From: Dioszegia crocea
Lineage: Eukaryota > Basidiomycota > Tremellomycetes > Tremellales > Bulleribasidiaceae
Direction: 5' to 3'
Assembly: GCA_001600615.1 (NCBI GenBank)
Contig: BCKK01000002.1
Span: 2,572,809-2,636,808, forward strand
DNA: 64,000 bases
Under the pieces are notes generated by a model. It was not told the DNA's origin and did no database searches. It saw nothing but the letters and a program-made list of their open reading frames with translations. The stretch's first letter is position 1. Every line of letters starts with the position of its first letter. Position numbers and translations under genes: made by a program. Positions 10,869 through 24,100 of the stretch are shown here, piece after piece.

Positions 10869-12905
10869 CTACGTATACTTGGACATCCGCGTCTTCCAGG
10901 CCATAGCGTCCTTCCCCGGCATGCGCTCGACGACAATTCTCGCCACATCCAACTGCATGATCTCCTCCTTCACCACCCTCTGCATGATGGCCGGGCGGAA
11001 TCGAATGAAGCCGTACAGCGCCCTCATGGTGATTGTCGGGGAAAAGATGCCTGCAAATAAGGCGCGATACCGAGCCTCGATCGCCTTCATCTCGTCTGCA
11101 CGGATCAGTGCGTATCCCTAGACTCGCTGAAGATAAGGAATGACTCACTCGTGTCCTTTCGCTCTTCAGACCACTCATCTTCAATCGGCCCCACAGCCGT
11201 TAAGACCGCGATTCTTCGGACTAGCTGGCGGGCAGCAGCGACGTTGATGGAGGGTTGACGGAGAAAGGCTCCGGCTTTGTCGAAAAAGGTCGAGTTCAGA
11301 CCGATGACGGGGAGGTCAGCGAGGGCGGGGTCGAATGGGGCGAGATTGTCACCGTCCTGCTCGATTAGCTCGGGTCTCACATCGGGCAGGGATTCATCTC
11401 ACTAGCTCCTCCTCAACATCCTCGAGCTTCGTCCGATGAGAACCGGTGGCAACTATCATCACTGACTCGGCCGCATAGATTGCTGCTGCTGGGATCGGTA
11501 AATCGCAAAGAGCCATGGTATTACCGTGATGCATCAGGGCGTACTTTTCTCCGGGCCAGTGTGGCGTCGCTATAAGATATCAGCCATGTATGTTTTAGAG
11601 GGGCCTGAGGTGTAAAGACTCACCTGCCTGAACTCTTCCCATCTTCGAGTCTGCTGGGTACGTGGCATGTTTGTAGAGGTAGGTTCGCGGCCCAACACCC
11701 AGACTGCTTGACATCCCAATGATAAGAAATCGCTACCGGCGTCAGCTGAGGGAGGCTCGGGGTAGGGCTTCTAGGATTTGCTCACCCCAAGAGGATTGAC
11801 GCCATACAATCCCGGATCAACAACATCTTTGGCCAGCGTGGGCACACTATCGAGACCTCCGAGCAGCTCGCCGTACGTGATCTCTCTGCCGTCCTTGACC
11901 GCTCTACCGATGTCAGCTTTGACCATCCGATACTGAAGATTGCGTCGCTTGGTCCATCGCTTGGTCCATCGGTCAAATGAGAAACTTACTGGTCGAAAGC
12001 ATGTCTAATCGTGCCTCGCACGTTAAACATGTATACCAATAGGGCGGACAGGTAGGGAACAGTCCTGCCTCGAACGGTGGTCTCGCCTAGGAAGATACAA
12101 GGACTGAGCGAGCAGATTTTGTCCTGCTGGACCGGTAGACAGACTGTTGGAGCACCGGTATCGTCATACTCCGTGCTAGGGGTCAACTCTGATAGTGATG
12201 GTGCAAGTTTAACTCACATAAAGTAGGCGGTATCGCCAAAAAGTCGGTACATCAACCCAGTCGCTCCTACAACCTGAAACATCAGCTTATGTCATCACGA
12301 TCACCAAGCAACCCATATAGTGGACTTACCTCTACCAATTGCTCATCTGACGCTCCAGCGGCCACACCTACGAGGAAAGCAGACAACTCTTCGTCGTGAC
12401 GTGCACACTCCCCTGCTCGCCATGCACCGCTGACGTCGTTCTCCCCCTCCGCCTTCCGCTGCGCCGTCCAGAAAGGGGACGTGTACTCGTTTCCAGCAGC
12501 GCGATCAGGGGCAGGTGGGGCTCGACCATCAAGCGCTTCCTTAGCAGCATTCGCTGCATCCTCATCAAACTCCTCCTCATCGTCATCCCCGTCTCCCGCT
12601 TCGTCATCATCCTCGTCGGATAGGTAACCATCGGTCGTTTTGAGAAGCGGGCCTTGATAAGCGCCGATCGGGGCAAGCGGGACGGGAGCGGGTCCGAACT
12701 CGCGCGCGTACTCGGGGAAATGTGACGGACGGAGGGCAGATAGGATAGGATTGGTCAGATCGGGCGGGGATTGGATGCGCTGGGAAGGGACCGTAATGGG
12801 ATCGAGATAGGGTCGGAGTTGCCCAGCAGATGTAGGGGTAAAGATGATGCCTAGCAGGGCTTTGCGGGCCAAGGAGGCGGCTGACTCTCCTTCGTCTTCG
12901 TCCAT
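10869..12905 (-). CDS. Unrecognised conserved-looking protein, eight exons
   Basis: Exons 12905-12330, 12273-12218, 12175-11990, 11903-11786, 11732-11624, 11569-11403, 11356-11149 and 11095-10869 keep phase throughout and give 548 residues. I do not recognise the family. Residues 1-30 are acidic, then ALLGIIFTP and a Pro-rich part, followed at about 95-125 by a long Asp/Glu run (YLSDEDDDEAGDGDDDEEEF). From residue 190 the protein looks folded: MYRLFGDTAYFM, LSPCIFLGETTVRGR, YLSALLVYMFNVRGTIRHAF, RTYLYKH and a basic C-terminal helix region ending KTRMSKYT. No signal peptide, membrane segment or catalytic motif is evident. The acceptor at 11361-11357 is a tandem CGAGCAG site that could add or drop one codon. 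The intron at 11904-11989 contains two copies of a 12-base unit (TTGGTCCATCGC on the + strand). Confidence 0.6.
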
Positions 12906-13675
12906 ATTCTTGTCAGGCTAATGAGTATAGATGTCGATTAGTCTTGAAGAAGAAGAAGACGGGAAGGTTGACGTTGATTACCCTGGCCCGGACCGTAATC
13001 TAAATCGGCAACCCGCATCACGACACTCGCCCTCATCCCCGTCGCGGTTCCAAAGGTGTGTGTGTTTCGGGGCTAGATAGGTTATGCGCTCAGAGCTTAG
13101 ATTGGATAACGCGAGCAGACTCGACGGGTGTCCAATCAACGTGTGAGGCAGTGGACGACGACCCTAACCTCGCCCAACGGACGTCCAAGCCCTGTGTATG
13201 TCAGGGACAGGCAACGGTCGACAACACGACAGGACTATGCACTAGGTGGGATCAAGATTCAACGGGGAGACCGAGCTCATAATACGCCATAGAGGGACAA
13301 GGACAAGGGGCCCGTCCTTGTTAAGGCACCTCGGACTGCGGTTTCAAAGGAGCCTCCTTTGGTCAAAAGAGGCGTTTTTAGAGCTCCAGACTTCAGGGGC
13401 TTGAGATGAAGCTTTTCAGGTCTTGGAGAGAGATGCGACAGCGTCGATACAGCATCGATTACAGCTCAGCCGGGTCGTCTCACTTACTACTCTCACTCCA
13501 TCTAATTCTGATAGTTCGAGATGCCAGGTATTGGAAACATAGCGGTCAGTTAGAGCAATCGGGCTTTTCGGAATCTTTCTGGACAAAAGCTGACTTTTAC
13601 AGGGATGGGCCTTTGATGAGTGCGACCCGTCATTTGACTTCTAGAGATTTAGGCTGACCTACCAGAGCGCGCTTT
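12906..13675. other. Intergenic, divergent promoter region
   Basis: Short open frames are present but none has convincing splice or protein support. An upstream exon of the rightward gene could lie at its right end, where an AGGCTGACC-like branch site occurs shortly before the chosen ATG. Confidence 0.4.
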
Positions 13676-15744
13676 ATGCACGGCGGCCCAGGGCCAGGAC
13701 ACATCACTGCCTCCGAATACCATGACACCCGACCCGCAACTAAGATCACCTCGGATCTGGACTTTAACGTCGCAACTCTTCAACCTTACCTTATCGCCGT
13801 TTTCGCGGCTCTAGGGGTAGATGAAGGGTGGTTATGCCTGCATTTCGAGGCTGTACGTGCTCAGGTTAAGCCAGCTCGCATCAAGACTGCCTTGGGAGAT
13901 GCCATAGCCTGTATCCTTCGTGAGTAAAATCCCACTTACGGATGGCCCAACCGATGGACTAGCTCCGGTGCTTGGCTGCTTCTTTGATGGGGAAATCAGG
14001 CTGACTATCAGGCCATAGGTGCCCAGGCAGGCACGACCACGGTAACTTGCTGTACCATCTCGTCGCCGGGACGTGGCGTACTTTCCTTCAATGGGAATTG
14101 TCTCTCGCAGTCCCACCGTAAGTCGTCCTGCGGAAAGATCTGATTTGCAGAGTGCTCGGTGCGCCAGCTCGATCAAGTAGGTCCACTTTGCAGCACCTAC
14201 GCCGGCCTCGCTGACAATTCAGCTATGACTATCGCTCGACCGAACACCTTCAACCTCGCTGAGCTTCAAATTGTCCGCCTCCATCTTCGGGAATGGCTGA
14301 GAGTGAGTCATAGTCTTTTGCTGAGCTAACAAGCAGTTCACAGATCTGGCGTCTCATGCGGCTGCCCGAACCTGGATATTGAGTATTGGAGTATTCTTTC
14401 ATGGGGATGATGAGCGGAAGAGATTCAACGGCGCGGAGCGACTGCTCCTTGTCAGTCTAGGTACGTACACGTCGTAGTTTGTCGCTGATACGTAGGACTG
14501 AGATTGAATTGGCTCTGGCATTGCGACAAGGGGAATGTACAGGTTGCTACCATAAGTCAACTATCCCTCGCCCTCCAGAAAGGTATTATCGACAACACGA
14601 TACTGCCACAGGCCCAAGCCTTCCCCTCTCGCGAAATACGGATGGAGGCGTCTTCGTCGCTTGCCACACATTCGCGCGCCAGGGAGAATCTACTTGCGCA
14701 GTACCGCATCGTTCTAGGAGTAAGTCTTGCTTGGGTATTGGACATTGGACATCAGTTCGAGCGGGCTGACGTTTGCAGAAAGGCACAGCTACCTTTGAAG
14801 ACCTCCACGCCGAATTCGAACGCCTCAGACATGAAGCTAAGCAGGTGGACAAGCATGTCCTGGTCAAGATCGGTGAGATCCTACGGCAGTCCTATACTTT
14901 GTGCTTAGGCTGATATGTTACAGCTTATGCTCTATGCCCGCTTTCTAACGCCAGCGAGAGAGATGCGGCGGTCCAGGGGTTTATGGCATGGTCACTGGGC
15001 CAGGCTGTCAAGGCGAAAACAGTGATGTACTCGTGGACGAAGAAGGAGGATTTATGGCTGTTGAAGTGAGTCCATCAGATCTTGCAACAAGCTCCAGAAG
15101 CCCGGCTAACACCTTCAGGCTTGCCATCGAGCTAGGATTTGAACAGATTGAATCTATCGCTCTCGCAATCGCTACCGTTGTTCCGATTAATCCTTCATCA
15201 AAGGCTTGTCTGAAGCGACTCACAACATTGGGAGACATGCCCGGCGTGCCCGCCCTTTGCTGTCTGGAGGAGACGATCCCGGTGTGGTGGGAGGCGATGG
15301 GTCTTGATGAGCAGCGCGATCGGGATACGGATGACAAGCTCGGCCGGATGCTAGAGAGGATGGACCATGGTGACAACCGGGTGATAGGTACCAGCGATTA
15401 CTCTGTGAGTGTTTCGTCTTTGAAGTATTGATTCAGCTGCTGATGAAGTAAAGACTATCGATGACGACTTGTCCCAGGGAGACCTAGATGCAAGCAGTAT
15501 CTACCCCAACACGGTTAGTCTTCTCAGCTCTGTATTGTGCTCCTTGCTGACGTGATAGCCCATAACTGACCAAGTCACTTTGATTGCCTATATGGCGCAG
15601 CCCTTCCGCCAGAATATCACCTTCGGCATCGCAGACCAAGACCTTCGCACGATCTTAGCAGTACAAACGAGGGTCAGCTACGTCGCCTTCTCAACGCGTT
15701 GATACTGGCTGACTGTTTAGGCTTACGATAGACTGGCGGCATGA
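13676..15744 (+). CDS. Unrecognised multi-exon protein
   Basis: Twelve exons with consistent phase: 13676-13919, 14012-14117, 14151-14176, 14337-14460 preceded by 14223-14302, 14496-14719, 14779-14872, 14924-15065, 15119-15404, 15454-15513, 15559-15672 and 15721-15744, giving 507 residues. I cannot place it in a family. It is mostly helical in appearance, with RENLLAQYRIVL, FEDLHAEFERLRHEAKQV, SWTKKEDLWLLKLAIELGF and an acidic C-terminal third. The phrase TKKEDLWLLKLA is faintly reminiscent of a Myb/SANT helix, but the spacing of tryptophans is not convincing. The last donor is GTCAGC, weaker than the rest, and the 26-nt third exon is the least certain. Introns average about 50 nt, longer than those of the neighbouring housekeeping genes. 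The start could be further upstream. Confidence 0.5.
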
Positions 15745-16268
15745 TAAGTGTATGTAGCGTCAGCTTCGTCGAAAGGAGGCGATTATTTGGAGCGGTAAAG
15801 GCTCGGACTCACGATACGGATAGGTAGCAATTACCTGTGGCCGGGATGCATCTCCTGTCCGATCCGCCGAGCACACTGATTGATTGATTGGTCCAGTGGT
15901 TGGCCCATCGGTCTGAATGTAAATCATTGATTGGGCCTACGATCCTGGCCCGGGGGTTCTGATCGGAATTACTAAGTGGCGTTGTGATGGGGATAAGGTT
16001 GCACGACGCTAATTCATCAAGGGGGTCCAAAGGAGGTCCCTTTCCTGGAATCCACACGCCCTCGTGCCTGAATCTGGGCACAGACCCGTTTCAGAAATGG
16101 ATCTTGCTGACGCGTGTGCAATCGAGGCGTCGCCAGGCTCAGGGATTATGCTCTAGCCAGGCTGGATGCCGCCACCTTGCATGCGAGTAGACCTACTACA
16201 CCTACTCCCGCATATCTAACACTGCCAACTCCTTAAGATCCACAAAACAAGCCAGCATATTCTATGCA
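15745..16268. other. Intergenic
   Basis: No coding, RNA or repeat feature was seen. The last 60 bases are C/T-rich, as expected for the leader of the next gene. Confidence 0.4.
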
Positions 16269-17048
16269 ATGAGTTCCCGTACGACGAACAAGAGGAAGAT
16301 CGTCGCATCAGGTGTCAATTCAGCCCAAGCTCCCATAGCTCCAGCCTTATCGGCCAACGAACTCGCTTACCGCGTTTCAGCGGATTTAGAACTTGTCCGA
16401 ATCAGAGTGGGTTACTGGTCTCCTCTCCACTGCTTCATCATCCTGCCCATAAGCCTCTAGAGGAATCGGGCTGATTATGTGATCAGAATGAACTCTTGCT
16501 AGTTAGTCCCGCGGTCTTCCTCTCCCTTCATTAGCGCTTCTTACTTCTCCCACCGCCCCTCCCGGTCACGTTACTCGAGACGACAGCTCTCTGTACCCTG
16601 CTACATCTTAGCTTTCTCTCTACACTCAGTGTCTGATGCCGTGTAGGCGATGCCAGATCAAGTGAACACCATCTTCGAAGCCTTAGAAGGCCTTCGTGAA
16701 GGTGACCGTCACCTGGGCAAACGAGTCAGTTTTGTCCGAGGCTGCTTTTCAACGCTTTACGCTAATACCATAGGCCTTCGAGAAGGTGGCTCGAGAACTC
16801 CTCGCTTCCAAGTTTGCGGCTGCGAGTACAACTTTTCTGGCGCCACTGTAAGCTCAATATCACTGCTGAGATCCCGCGAGTCACAAAACTGATCCTCGCA
16901 GTTACGTCGCGCCCGTCGCCCCTGCAGAAGTGAGTCTCACGTCATGGTACAAGCGAGAAGGCAGAGATGTTCGCTAGCTCTTTGCTGATTACCTCAGGGT
17001 TCCGGGGCGGCCAAGAAGGCCAAGAAGGGCAAGTCAATCAAGAAGTAA
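16269..17048 (+). CDS. Small basic protein of unknown function
   Basis: Exons 16269-16406, 16647-16724, 16774-16847, 16902-16929 and 16998-17048 give 122 residues. I do not recognise it. It begins with a basic Ser/Thr stretch (MSSRTTNKRKIV), has a predicted helical centre (ELAYRVSADLELVRIR, PDQVNTIFEALEGLREGDRH) and ends with a Lys-rich tail (AKKAKKGKSIKK) that could be a nuclear localisation signal. The first intron is long for this genome (240 nt, donor GTGGGT). A role as a small subunit of a nuclear complex is possible from shape alone; nothing in the sequence proves it. Confidence 0.55.
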
Positions 17049-17427
17049 CTGTTCAAATGAGAGGGATCGACGGTAAGTGCACCTGGAATGACACAATCAA
17101 GACACCGTCGCGGAATTATGCTGACGACTCGCAGCGTGAAATAGCTGGGATTAAGAGCGCCCAAGGTTGTAAAGTCTACTTAGATTCACAGGCAGCATGA
17201 AGTAGTATATGGTTGTTCAGGATGACGGAGAATGACTTGTATAGAGGAGCCCAGTCCGTAACGTAATCACGATTCCACCAAATGCAACAATCACCAGCTG
17301 ATGTTTACAAGTTACACCTTCGCGATCCGCTTCATAAGTGCTTGAGTGCGGAACACTACAGCACAGATCCAAGTTATTACGAAGGATTGCTCGACAGCCT
17401 GAATTGTCTGGCGGAGCCACCTCCACT
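17049..17427. other. Intergenic, upstream of the CLASP gene
   Basis: No gene or RNA was recognised; presumably the CLASP promoter and leader. Confidence 0.4.
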
Positions 17428-20400
17428 ATGTCTTCAAAGGAGGTCTCCGAGGATGATATCGAGACGTTCCTCAACAAGTTGAGAGCTGCGGGTGAGTCTC
17501 GCATGTTGTCCCTGCTGAAGCTGTAGATACCGACAAGAAGGTCGACCAGATCCAATTCTTTGGTCTGAAGCTGGAAGATGCGGAATCTGTGAGTTGGCGC
17601 ATCAACAGTGCTGAATACAGCTCCCCGAACCAACCCTCGATGCCATGACCCAATCTCTCACCCCTCTCCTCCGGTCTCCGTCCCAGCTTTTGGTCACCTC
17701 GACTATGAGCCACTTCCTCACACTCTACATTCCGCTCCTGCCCTTATCGCCGCCGCGACATCTCCAGTTGGCCCTAGTCCAGCTTCTCCCGGCTTTATTG
17801 GAGAAATTGAACGACCCAAAGGAGCGCGTCCATTCCGCCGCTGCCGGATGCATATCACTCCTTGGCAAAAGGTGCTACGAGGCCGAGGGATCCAGCTCAC
17901 TCGCGAGCTCGTCCAAGGGCAAGGAGAAGGAGGGACTGGTTGGGATGTGGGAACGACACCTAAAGGATGTGCTAGCGGGAAAGGGTACGAGGGGCAAGCT
18001 GGAGGGGATGAAACTTTTGGCAAGCATGAGGGCGGAGGGAAGCAAGCTGCCTCTGAAGCCATGGCTAGCGCCACTGGTAGACCTGCTTGAAGATGGAGAT
18101 GGGCCGGTCAGGGAGCAAGCCAGAGAGGTGAGTTGCGATACAATTGTGCTAATTAGATCCTCGTCGTTATGCTCTCTCCTTCGACTACACCGCCGGCCGC
18201 GAGGTCTGAGCTGAAGAAGCTGCTTGCTGCCAAGAATGTCCGGAAGACCATCGCCGATCCAATCATGAATCGTATATTCAGCGGGCCGGTAGAGGAGGTT
18301 GAGCAGCCGACCGCCGAAACCGGCACTCCAGTTGGGGACGAGATAGCTGTGGTACATGTATGTCACCTCTAGTGCGCACTGACTCCAGATTGCCAGTCCC
18401 AAAGATCTTGAGGGGGAGTTTGCGAAGATGTTCCCACATTTCGAAGTGAGTCAGGCTGGGCTCCGGGCTGACGTCTAGGGCAGAGAAACAGAGCAAAATT
18501 GGCTCTTACGAGAGAAGGCTGTGGTGCGCGTACGAGGCATGCTGAAGGGTAACGCACATCAGCAATATCGTGAAGGATTCTTGGCAGGACTTAGAGCGGG
18601 CATGTGGGAGGGACTATTGAAAACAGCAAGTCGACACACAATTGGGCTAATCCCCAGATTCTCAGTCTCCGCACGACTGTGTCTCAACAATGCTGCGCTC
18701 TTATGCAGGAGTTACCGGAACACCTAGGCTCTACATTCGACCCTTTCGTCGAGAGTGCCTTGCCTATCCTTGGAAAGATGGCGTAAGTCAGGTACATGGC
18801 AAAGCTCATCCCCAGTGGCTTGACGAAAAAGATCACTGCCGACAAATCTCAACGAGCTCTCGTAGCCATGATCATCCACACCACCTGCCACCCTCGATTG
18901 CTCATCACCCACCTCTCCTCCGGCATCGGAGACAAAAACGTTCAGTGCCGCCATTTCGCTGCATCCCATCTGAAAGTCTTCCTTGATGTTCAGGGGCAGA
19001 GGACCAAATCCAGCATGGAATCTACTACGGGCTTACTCGACATGCTGGACGGCGCCATCAAGCGAGGATTGGCGGATGTCAACCCTGCGGTACGCGAACT
19101 AACCCGGGCGGCTTTCTGGTCCATGCATGGTATCTGGCCGGCGAGAGGGAAGGCGATAATGGAGGGATTGGAGGGCGGCGCCAGGAAACAGCTCGAGAAG
19201 GCGAACCCGAGGGATGGTGTAGTCGTGCAGGAGACAGTAGTCCGGGCCCCAGTAGCCAAGCGACAATCGGCCATGGCGTCTCTGCTGGCGGAAAAGCGAC
19301 GAGCTGCAAAGGCAGCAGAAGCGGCTGCGGAAAATGCGGATCACATGGGTTCCCCTCGAATCGTCTCCAACCCTATTCCCAACTCACCCTCCGTCCAACA
19401 AACGCAACGCGCGTCATCGTCAACCTTTACTACTCCACTAAAGATGCGCATCACACGCACGCCGATGTCACCCGCCTCCCCTAAAGTCACACCCAAAGGC
19501 GCAAGCTCTCCCCGCGATGCCCGATCGCGCTCTTCCAGCCTGGCGCGCACGTTGTCTAAATCCCCTTCGCCATCCACATCACCTAGCGCCAAATCTAGCG
19601 TTCGCCTTAACCAAACGCGGGACGGAAGCACCCGCTCCAGCAGTGCCGCGACGATGGACAGTCTACGTACACCTACACTAAAACGTCGACCCATTCCAGC
19701 ATACGCAAATAACGGCATCGGACTCGGTCTCTCTCCTGCGGCTCCCACTCCCGCTGAGGCTGTCGTCGATGATGCACTGCGAGCCCAGGCAGACCAAGCC
19801 TTGTCAGCTGCGGAGCAATTGCTGGATTTCGACGAGGCTCCGTCAACTCCCGCACGGCTATTTCCACAATCCGATGGTAGTAATCTCCTGCAAACACCCG
19901 CGAACGGTACGAGAAACACATGGGAAGATTCTCCGAGAAACCAAGCGGTGACACCGATGTTTTTAGAGAAATTGAAAGGGAGGAGATACGAGAGGTCTTG
20001 GTGGGCTCGTCAGCAGCAATGTAAGTGTCGTATCGTGCTGGCGCTAACATCAGTGCTTGAGAAGGCATCGCCTTTGAAGCAAAGCGGCACCATGTCCTCT
20101 GCACAGCTTCAGTCTGACCTTGAGGCCCTGGAAGGGGGCAATCCAGATACACGCAATCTGCAGAAGCTAGTGTTGTTCTCCTCGGCACACCCTATCCCGC
20201 CGCTTGGTCCCAATTTAGACGAAGAAGACGTGCAGGACGCCCGGAAGATCTGGGAGGAAGGTCGATTATTCGAAAAAGTGTTTGCCGGGTTGATGTCGCT
20301 CCTTACTTCCACTCAAGTAAGTCAAAGCTTGTTGCTCGCTGACATTCAGCCCGAAAGCCTTATTGAACAAGCCCTCGTTTTGCTCTGGGAGATGGTCCAG

Positions 20401-21058
20401 CACCAATGGGCGTTATTTGAGGATTGCGAAGCCAATCTCGTAGATGCTTTATTCCGCCTGCGAGCTTGCAGCAGTCAGACAGTAAGTCTGTTGGCCAACT
20501 TTGCTAATTCAGATTCTCGAATCTACATACTCGCTCCTTTCACTCCTCACATCGGCGACGGACCATCTGATCCTCCTCGGCATCATCCAGTCCTCCCTCG
20601 ATACCTTCCTCGCATCTCAGAATGTCTCCCAAACGAACACCATCGACTTGACGGAGTCTACATCTGACACCACCCACATTCGAACTTCCGGCTACGTCTT
20701 TGCTCTGAATGGCATCGGCATGTGTATTCTTCGCCTTCCGCAGCCGGTCGTCCTGGTCGAGGCAGGCCGCTTGGAGCCTCTAGTCATGACGGCACTTTCC
20801 AGCTCGGTAATCGCCATCCGTCAAGCGGCCAACACGCTCATTCTGGCGATTCAGTGCGTGCTAGGCGACTCATCTGCAACCCTGGGATTATTCCCTCAGA
20901 TGACTTTGACGCAACGGAACCTGGCGACGTATCTGATGGAGACCAACGGGCTGCAGTCTGGACGTCAAGGAGGGGCGAAGCAAGAGGATCAAGGGGATGA
21001 TAAGAGGGAGAAGGTTCTGGGAGAAATGGACGCTTTGATGGTCAGGTCTATGACTTGA
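17428..21058 (+). CDS. STU1: CLASP/Stu1 microtubule plus-end protein
   Basis: Eleven exons: 17428-17491, 17527-17588, 17621-18127, 18157-18357, 18389-18445, 18479-18625, 18658-18782, 18816-20020, 20054-20316, 20350-20481 and 20513-21058, giving 1102 residues. The N-terminal half has TOG/HEAT-type repeats: [23 protein letters not shown], then the CLASP_N region with W-x2[47 protein letters not shown] and [16 protein letters not shown], ending [15 protein letters not shown] basic Ser/Pro-rich centre (residues about 590-750) should bind microtubules, and a C-terminal helical region follows. CLASPs promote microtubule rescue at kinetochores and the spindle midzone. Intron 18626-18657 has a GC donor (GCAAGT), the common non-canonical class. 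The acceptor at 18815 lacks a clear branch site but joins KMA to GLTKK as in other CLASPs. Confidence 0.9.
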
Positions 21059-21129
21059 TGTTATAATTAGGGAAGATTTATACTAGATAGGAACTGTTTA
21101 CAACGGTACTTCTCCGCAAGATTATTCCC

Positions 21130-24100
21130 TCAAGCCCTCATGACTTGCTTGAGAACACCCAACCATTCGCTGCGGGATTCGGCTGTATCAGCGATATACG
21201 AGAAAGTCTGAGATGGCTGAGGGTCAGCGATAGTCGTTTGTCACGCTCACTGTTTGGACTGTAAACCCCTTGGCACCCTTCTCTCCTATATCCACCACGC
21301 TGTGTGGTCCGGGCGCATCACTAGCGGATCCCGCAACAAACACGCACTCATTCTTAACGCTCAGACTGGCCTGACTCGCAGCAGCGAGGGAAGTCGCCGA
21401 CTGGAGCGCGGATCCGGGCGATTCCTCCTTGACGGTAAACAACCGGGGGAGGTCGGTGAGTATGAGCTGCCGCCGCTTGGCACTGTTGGGCGAGAGGAAG
21501 GAGGGAAGGAGAGAATTGGACGAGGAAGTGCGGAGGGTGATGGCTGAAGTGTATAGGATGGTTTCATTTGTCAAGAGCAGTTGATTCCTTCGCGTCAGTC
21601 TGAAATCTGCTGTCACTCACCATCTCGAATCTGACCGTGACGGTCCTTCGGGTCGCTGAGCCCTGGAACCTGTCGATATACCCGGAGAAGCCACCCTGCG
21701 CATTGCCGCATCCCCACTTGCTCTAGGCTCTACCGCTTCTTTGATGCTGCCGCTGGCTCGACTCGTGCGTCCGCTTGCAGCTCCCAGCGCCCCACTGGAG
21801 GTTGAGGAGACTATGCCCATAGTCTCCAGCAAACCCGTCAGGGCCGTCCGGTTCCCACTCGAGCTACTACTCGTGCGCGCCGAAGACCCCTTGGACAACG
21901 CCCGAAGTTTACGCTGACCAGCCTCCATCCATGCAGGTTTAGGCGGCTCGAGATCGTCATCCCTGCCGAGCGGATCATTACGCGGTGGGTCGGCATCTGG
22001 GGAGTCGACAGCCCACACAGCATCTGCAGCAGCACGCCGGTCATAACGAGGTTCGTTTTGGTGATCAATCCGCTCGGCATAGGGTCCAGATTGATCAGGG
22101 TCCATCCCATTGTCCGAGAACTCGTCTTCAAACACAGCCCAGATGTCGGACTTTGGGTCGACAGAGGCGAGAGTGACGACTGGGGGTGTGATGCCGGTAG
22201 CCATGGGTGCCGCTGGGGCGTGCCACAGTGTTCGCCAGTCAATCGAAGAGAAGAATGGGTGAACTTTGAGGTCTGAAGGGTTGGGGCGGGCAGCAGGGTC
22301 CAAGTTCTACACCTCAGCAACAGCTTCGTATGATTGGAAAGACTTACGAGGATGACCTCAACGAGTGATCGCGCGTCGGCGTCAAAGCCATCTGGAAACT
22401 CCATCTCCCTCTTGAGGATCTTTTGAAATGTAAGGTAATCTGTCGCTCCACGGAAAGGCGGTTTCCCAACAATGAGTTGATAGACGATACAGCCAAAGGC
22501 CCAGACATCTGAGCTTCCCAATCAGCCAAAAATCCGTGCCGCTAACTCACGCAGCGAGTGCAGGCTCATTCCGCAAAACTTCAGGCGAAACGAAATCTGC
22601 CGATCCGACAAACGACCTCTTCTTACTCTGCCCCTCTTGGCCATCCACACCATCCTTGGGATCCTTCCCGTCCTTATCGACAAGTTTCGCACTTCCGAAA
22701 TCGGTAACTTTGAGGCGCATCTCATCGTCCAATAGAATACTGCGGGTCAGTCTAAGGCCTCGACATATGTTGTAAAACCCACTTTTCGGGCTTGAGGTCA
22801 CGATGTACGACCCCTCGCTCATGCATGAATTCCACCGTGTCGAGGAGTAAGGCAGCGTAAAATCTGGCCGAGTCGACATCCAATGAGCCGAACTGCATCA
22901 TCAGCAATGCACAACACGTTACTCGTATAGACTCACCTTTCGTAGATATGTCAACAACTCTCCCTTGCCAGCAAGCTCTAGTACGAAATCTGAACATCAG
23001 CATGATCTCAGATCCGACTATAAAATCACTCACACAGACTGGTAACATCGTTAAAGGTAGAGTAGAGTCTGATAATCCCCGGATGAGATCCCTTGCCCAC
23101 ACCAGACCGCCTGCTGCGATCTTTACTGCCCTCTTTGGGTCCATCCCTACTGGCGGGCGGGCCCCTACTAGCTGGCCTCCTTTCCGCCTCTTGTCCTCTC
23201 TCCCTAAGACCTTCACCAGTGACCTGTGCGCCAACCCGCTTGGCTTGTTCGGACGTGCCAGATCCTTCCCTCTCCTCGACCACAGGTGAGACCGGCCTGG
23301 ACTGTGTCACCTCCTCGTGTCCCTCATCCGAACGCTCCGGAACTACCTCTGGCGGATCTGCCGATCGACTCGGTCGACGCCCATTCCGATTAACGCCGAG
23401 ATTCAGCGTTGACGCCGAGGTCGAAGTTGACGTGGAGGTTGAGAGGGTCGGCGAGTGTAGTGGAGCCGACAGTGTGGACGAAGCTACATAGCTCGAATTG
23501 GCACTGTCGATAATGCTAGTCCGATCGCCAGGGATAGACATTCCGCTGGTGGTAGGTACAACAGCACGAGCTGTTAATTGACCCTGCGCTGGAGTGCCGG
23601 GCGTGCTCGACCCGGACAAACCCCGTCGATGACCTCTGCCTGACGGTCCACCGATGCCCGGCGCGCGCGGTGCATTCAGCCTGACCAAGGCATCACGCTC
23701 AATCATGGCGTACTTGGTCTTGCGCTCTTGGATGAGATGCGCTTGATTGATGATCTTCACGGCAAACTGTCGGGGAGGGCGCGAGGCGGGTGAGGGGGAT
23801 GTAGTAGGTGATGTAACCCGAATGGCGTGAACGACCTGTATGTCAGCCTGCCCACTGATATCCACATACCGTACTGTAACTCCCCCTTCCTAGCTCCTCT
23901 CCAAATATATAATCCGATGCAGTCTCCCTCACTCGCCCACTTGACGAAGTCACCGTACCGGCCGTAGCACCGCTCGCTGCAGATTTCGCACTAGCGATAC
24001 TCTGCCGTCTCTCCCTTTCCCTCTCCCAAGCCTCTCCAGGCCCACCCATACTCGACGTCCGCAATTTTGAGAATGGAGACGGCACAAGACTCTCCCCGTC

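Noticed and set aside
13058..13657. Short + strand frames upstream of the unknown gene
   Set aside because: No convincing splice sites or start context; left as intergenic.
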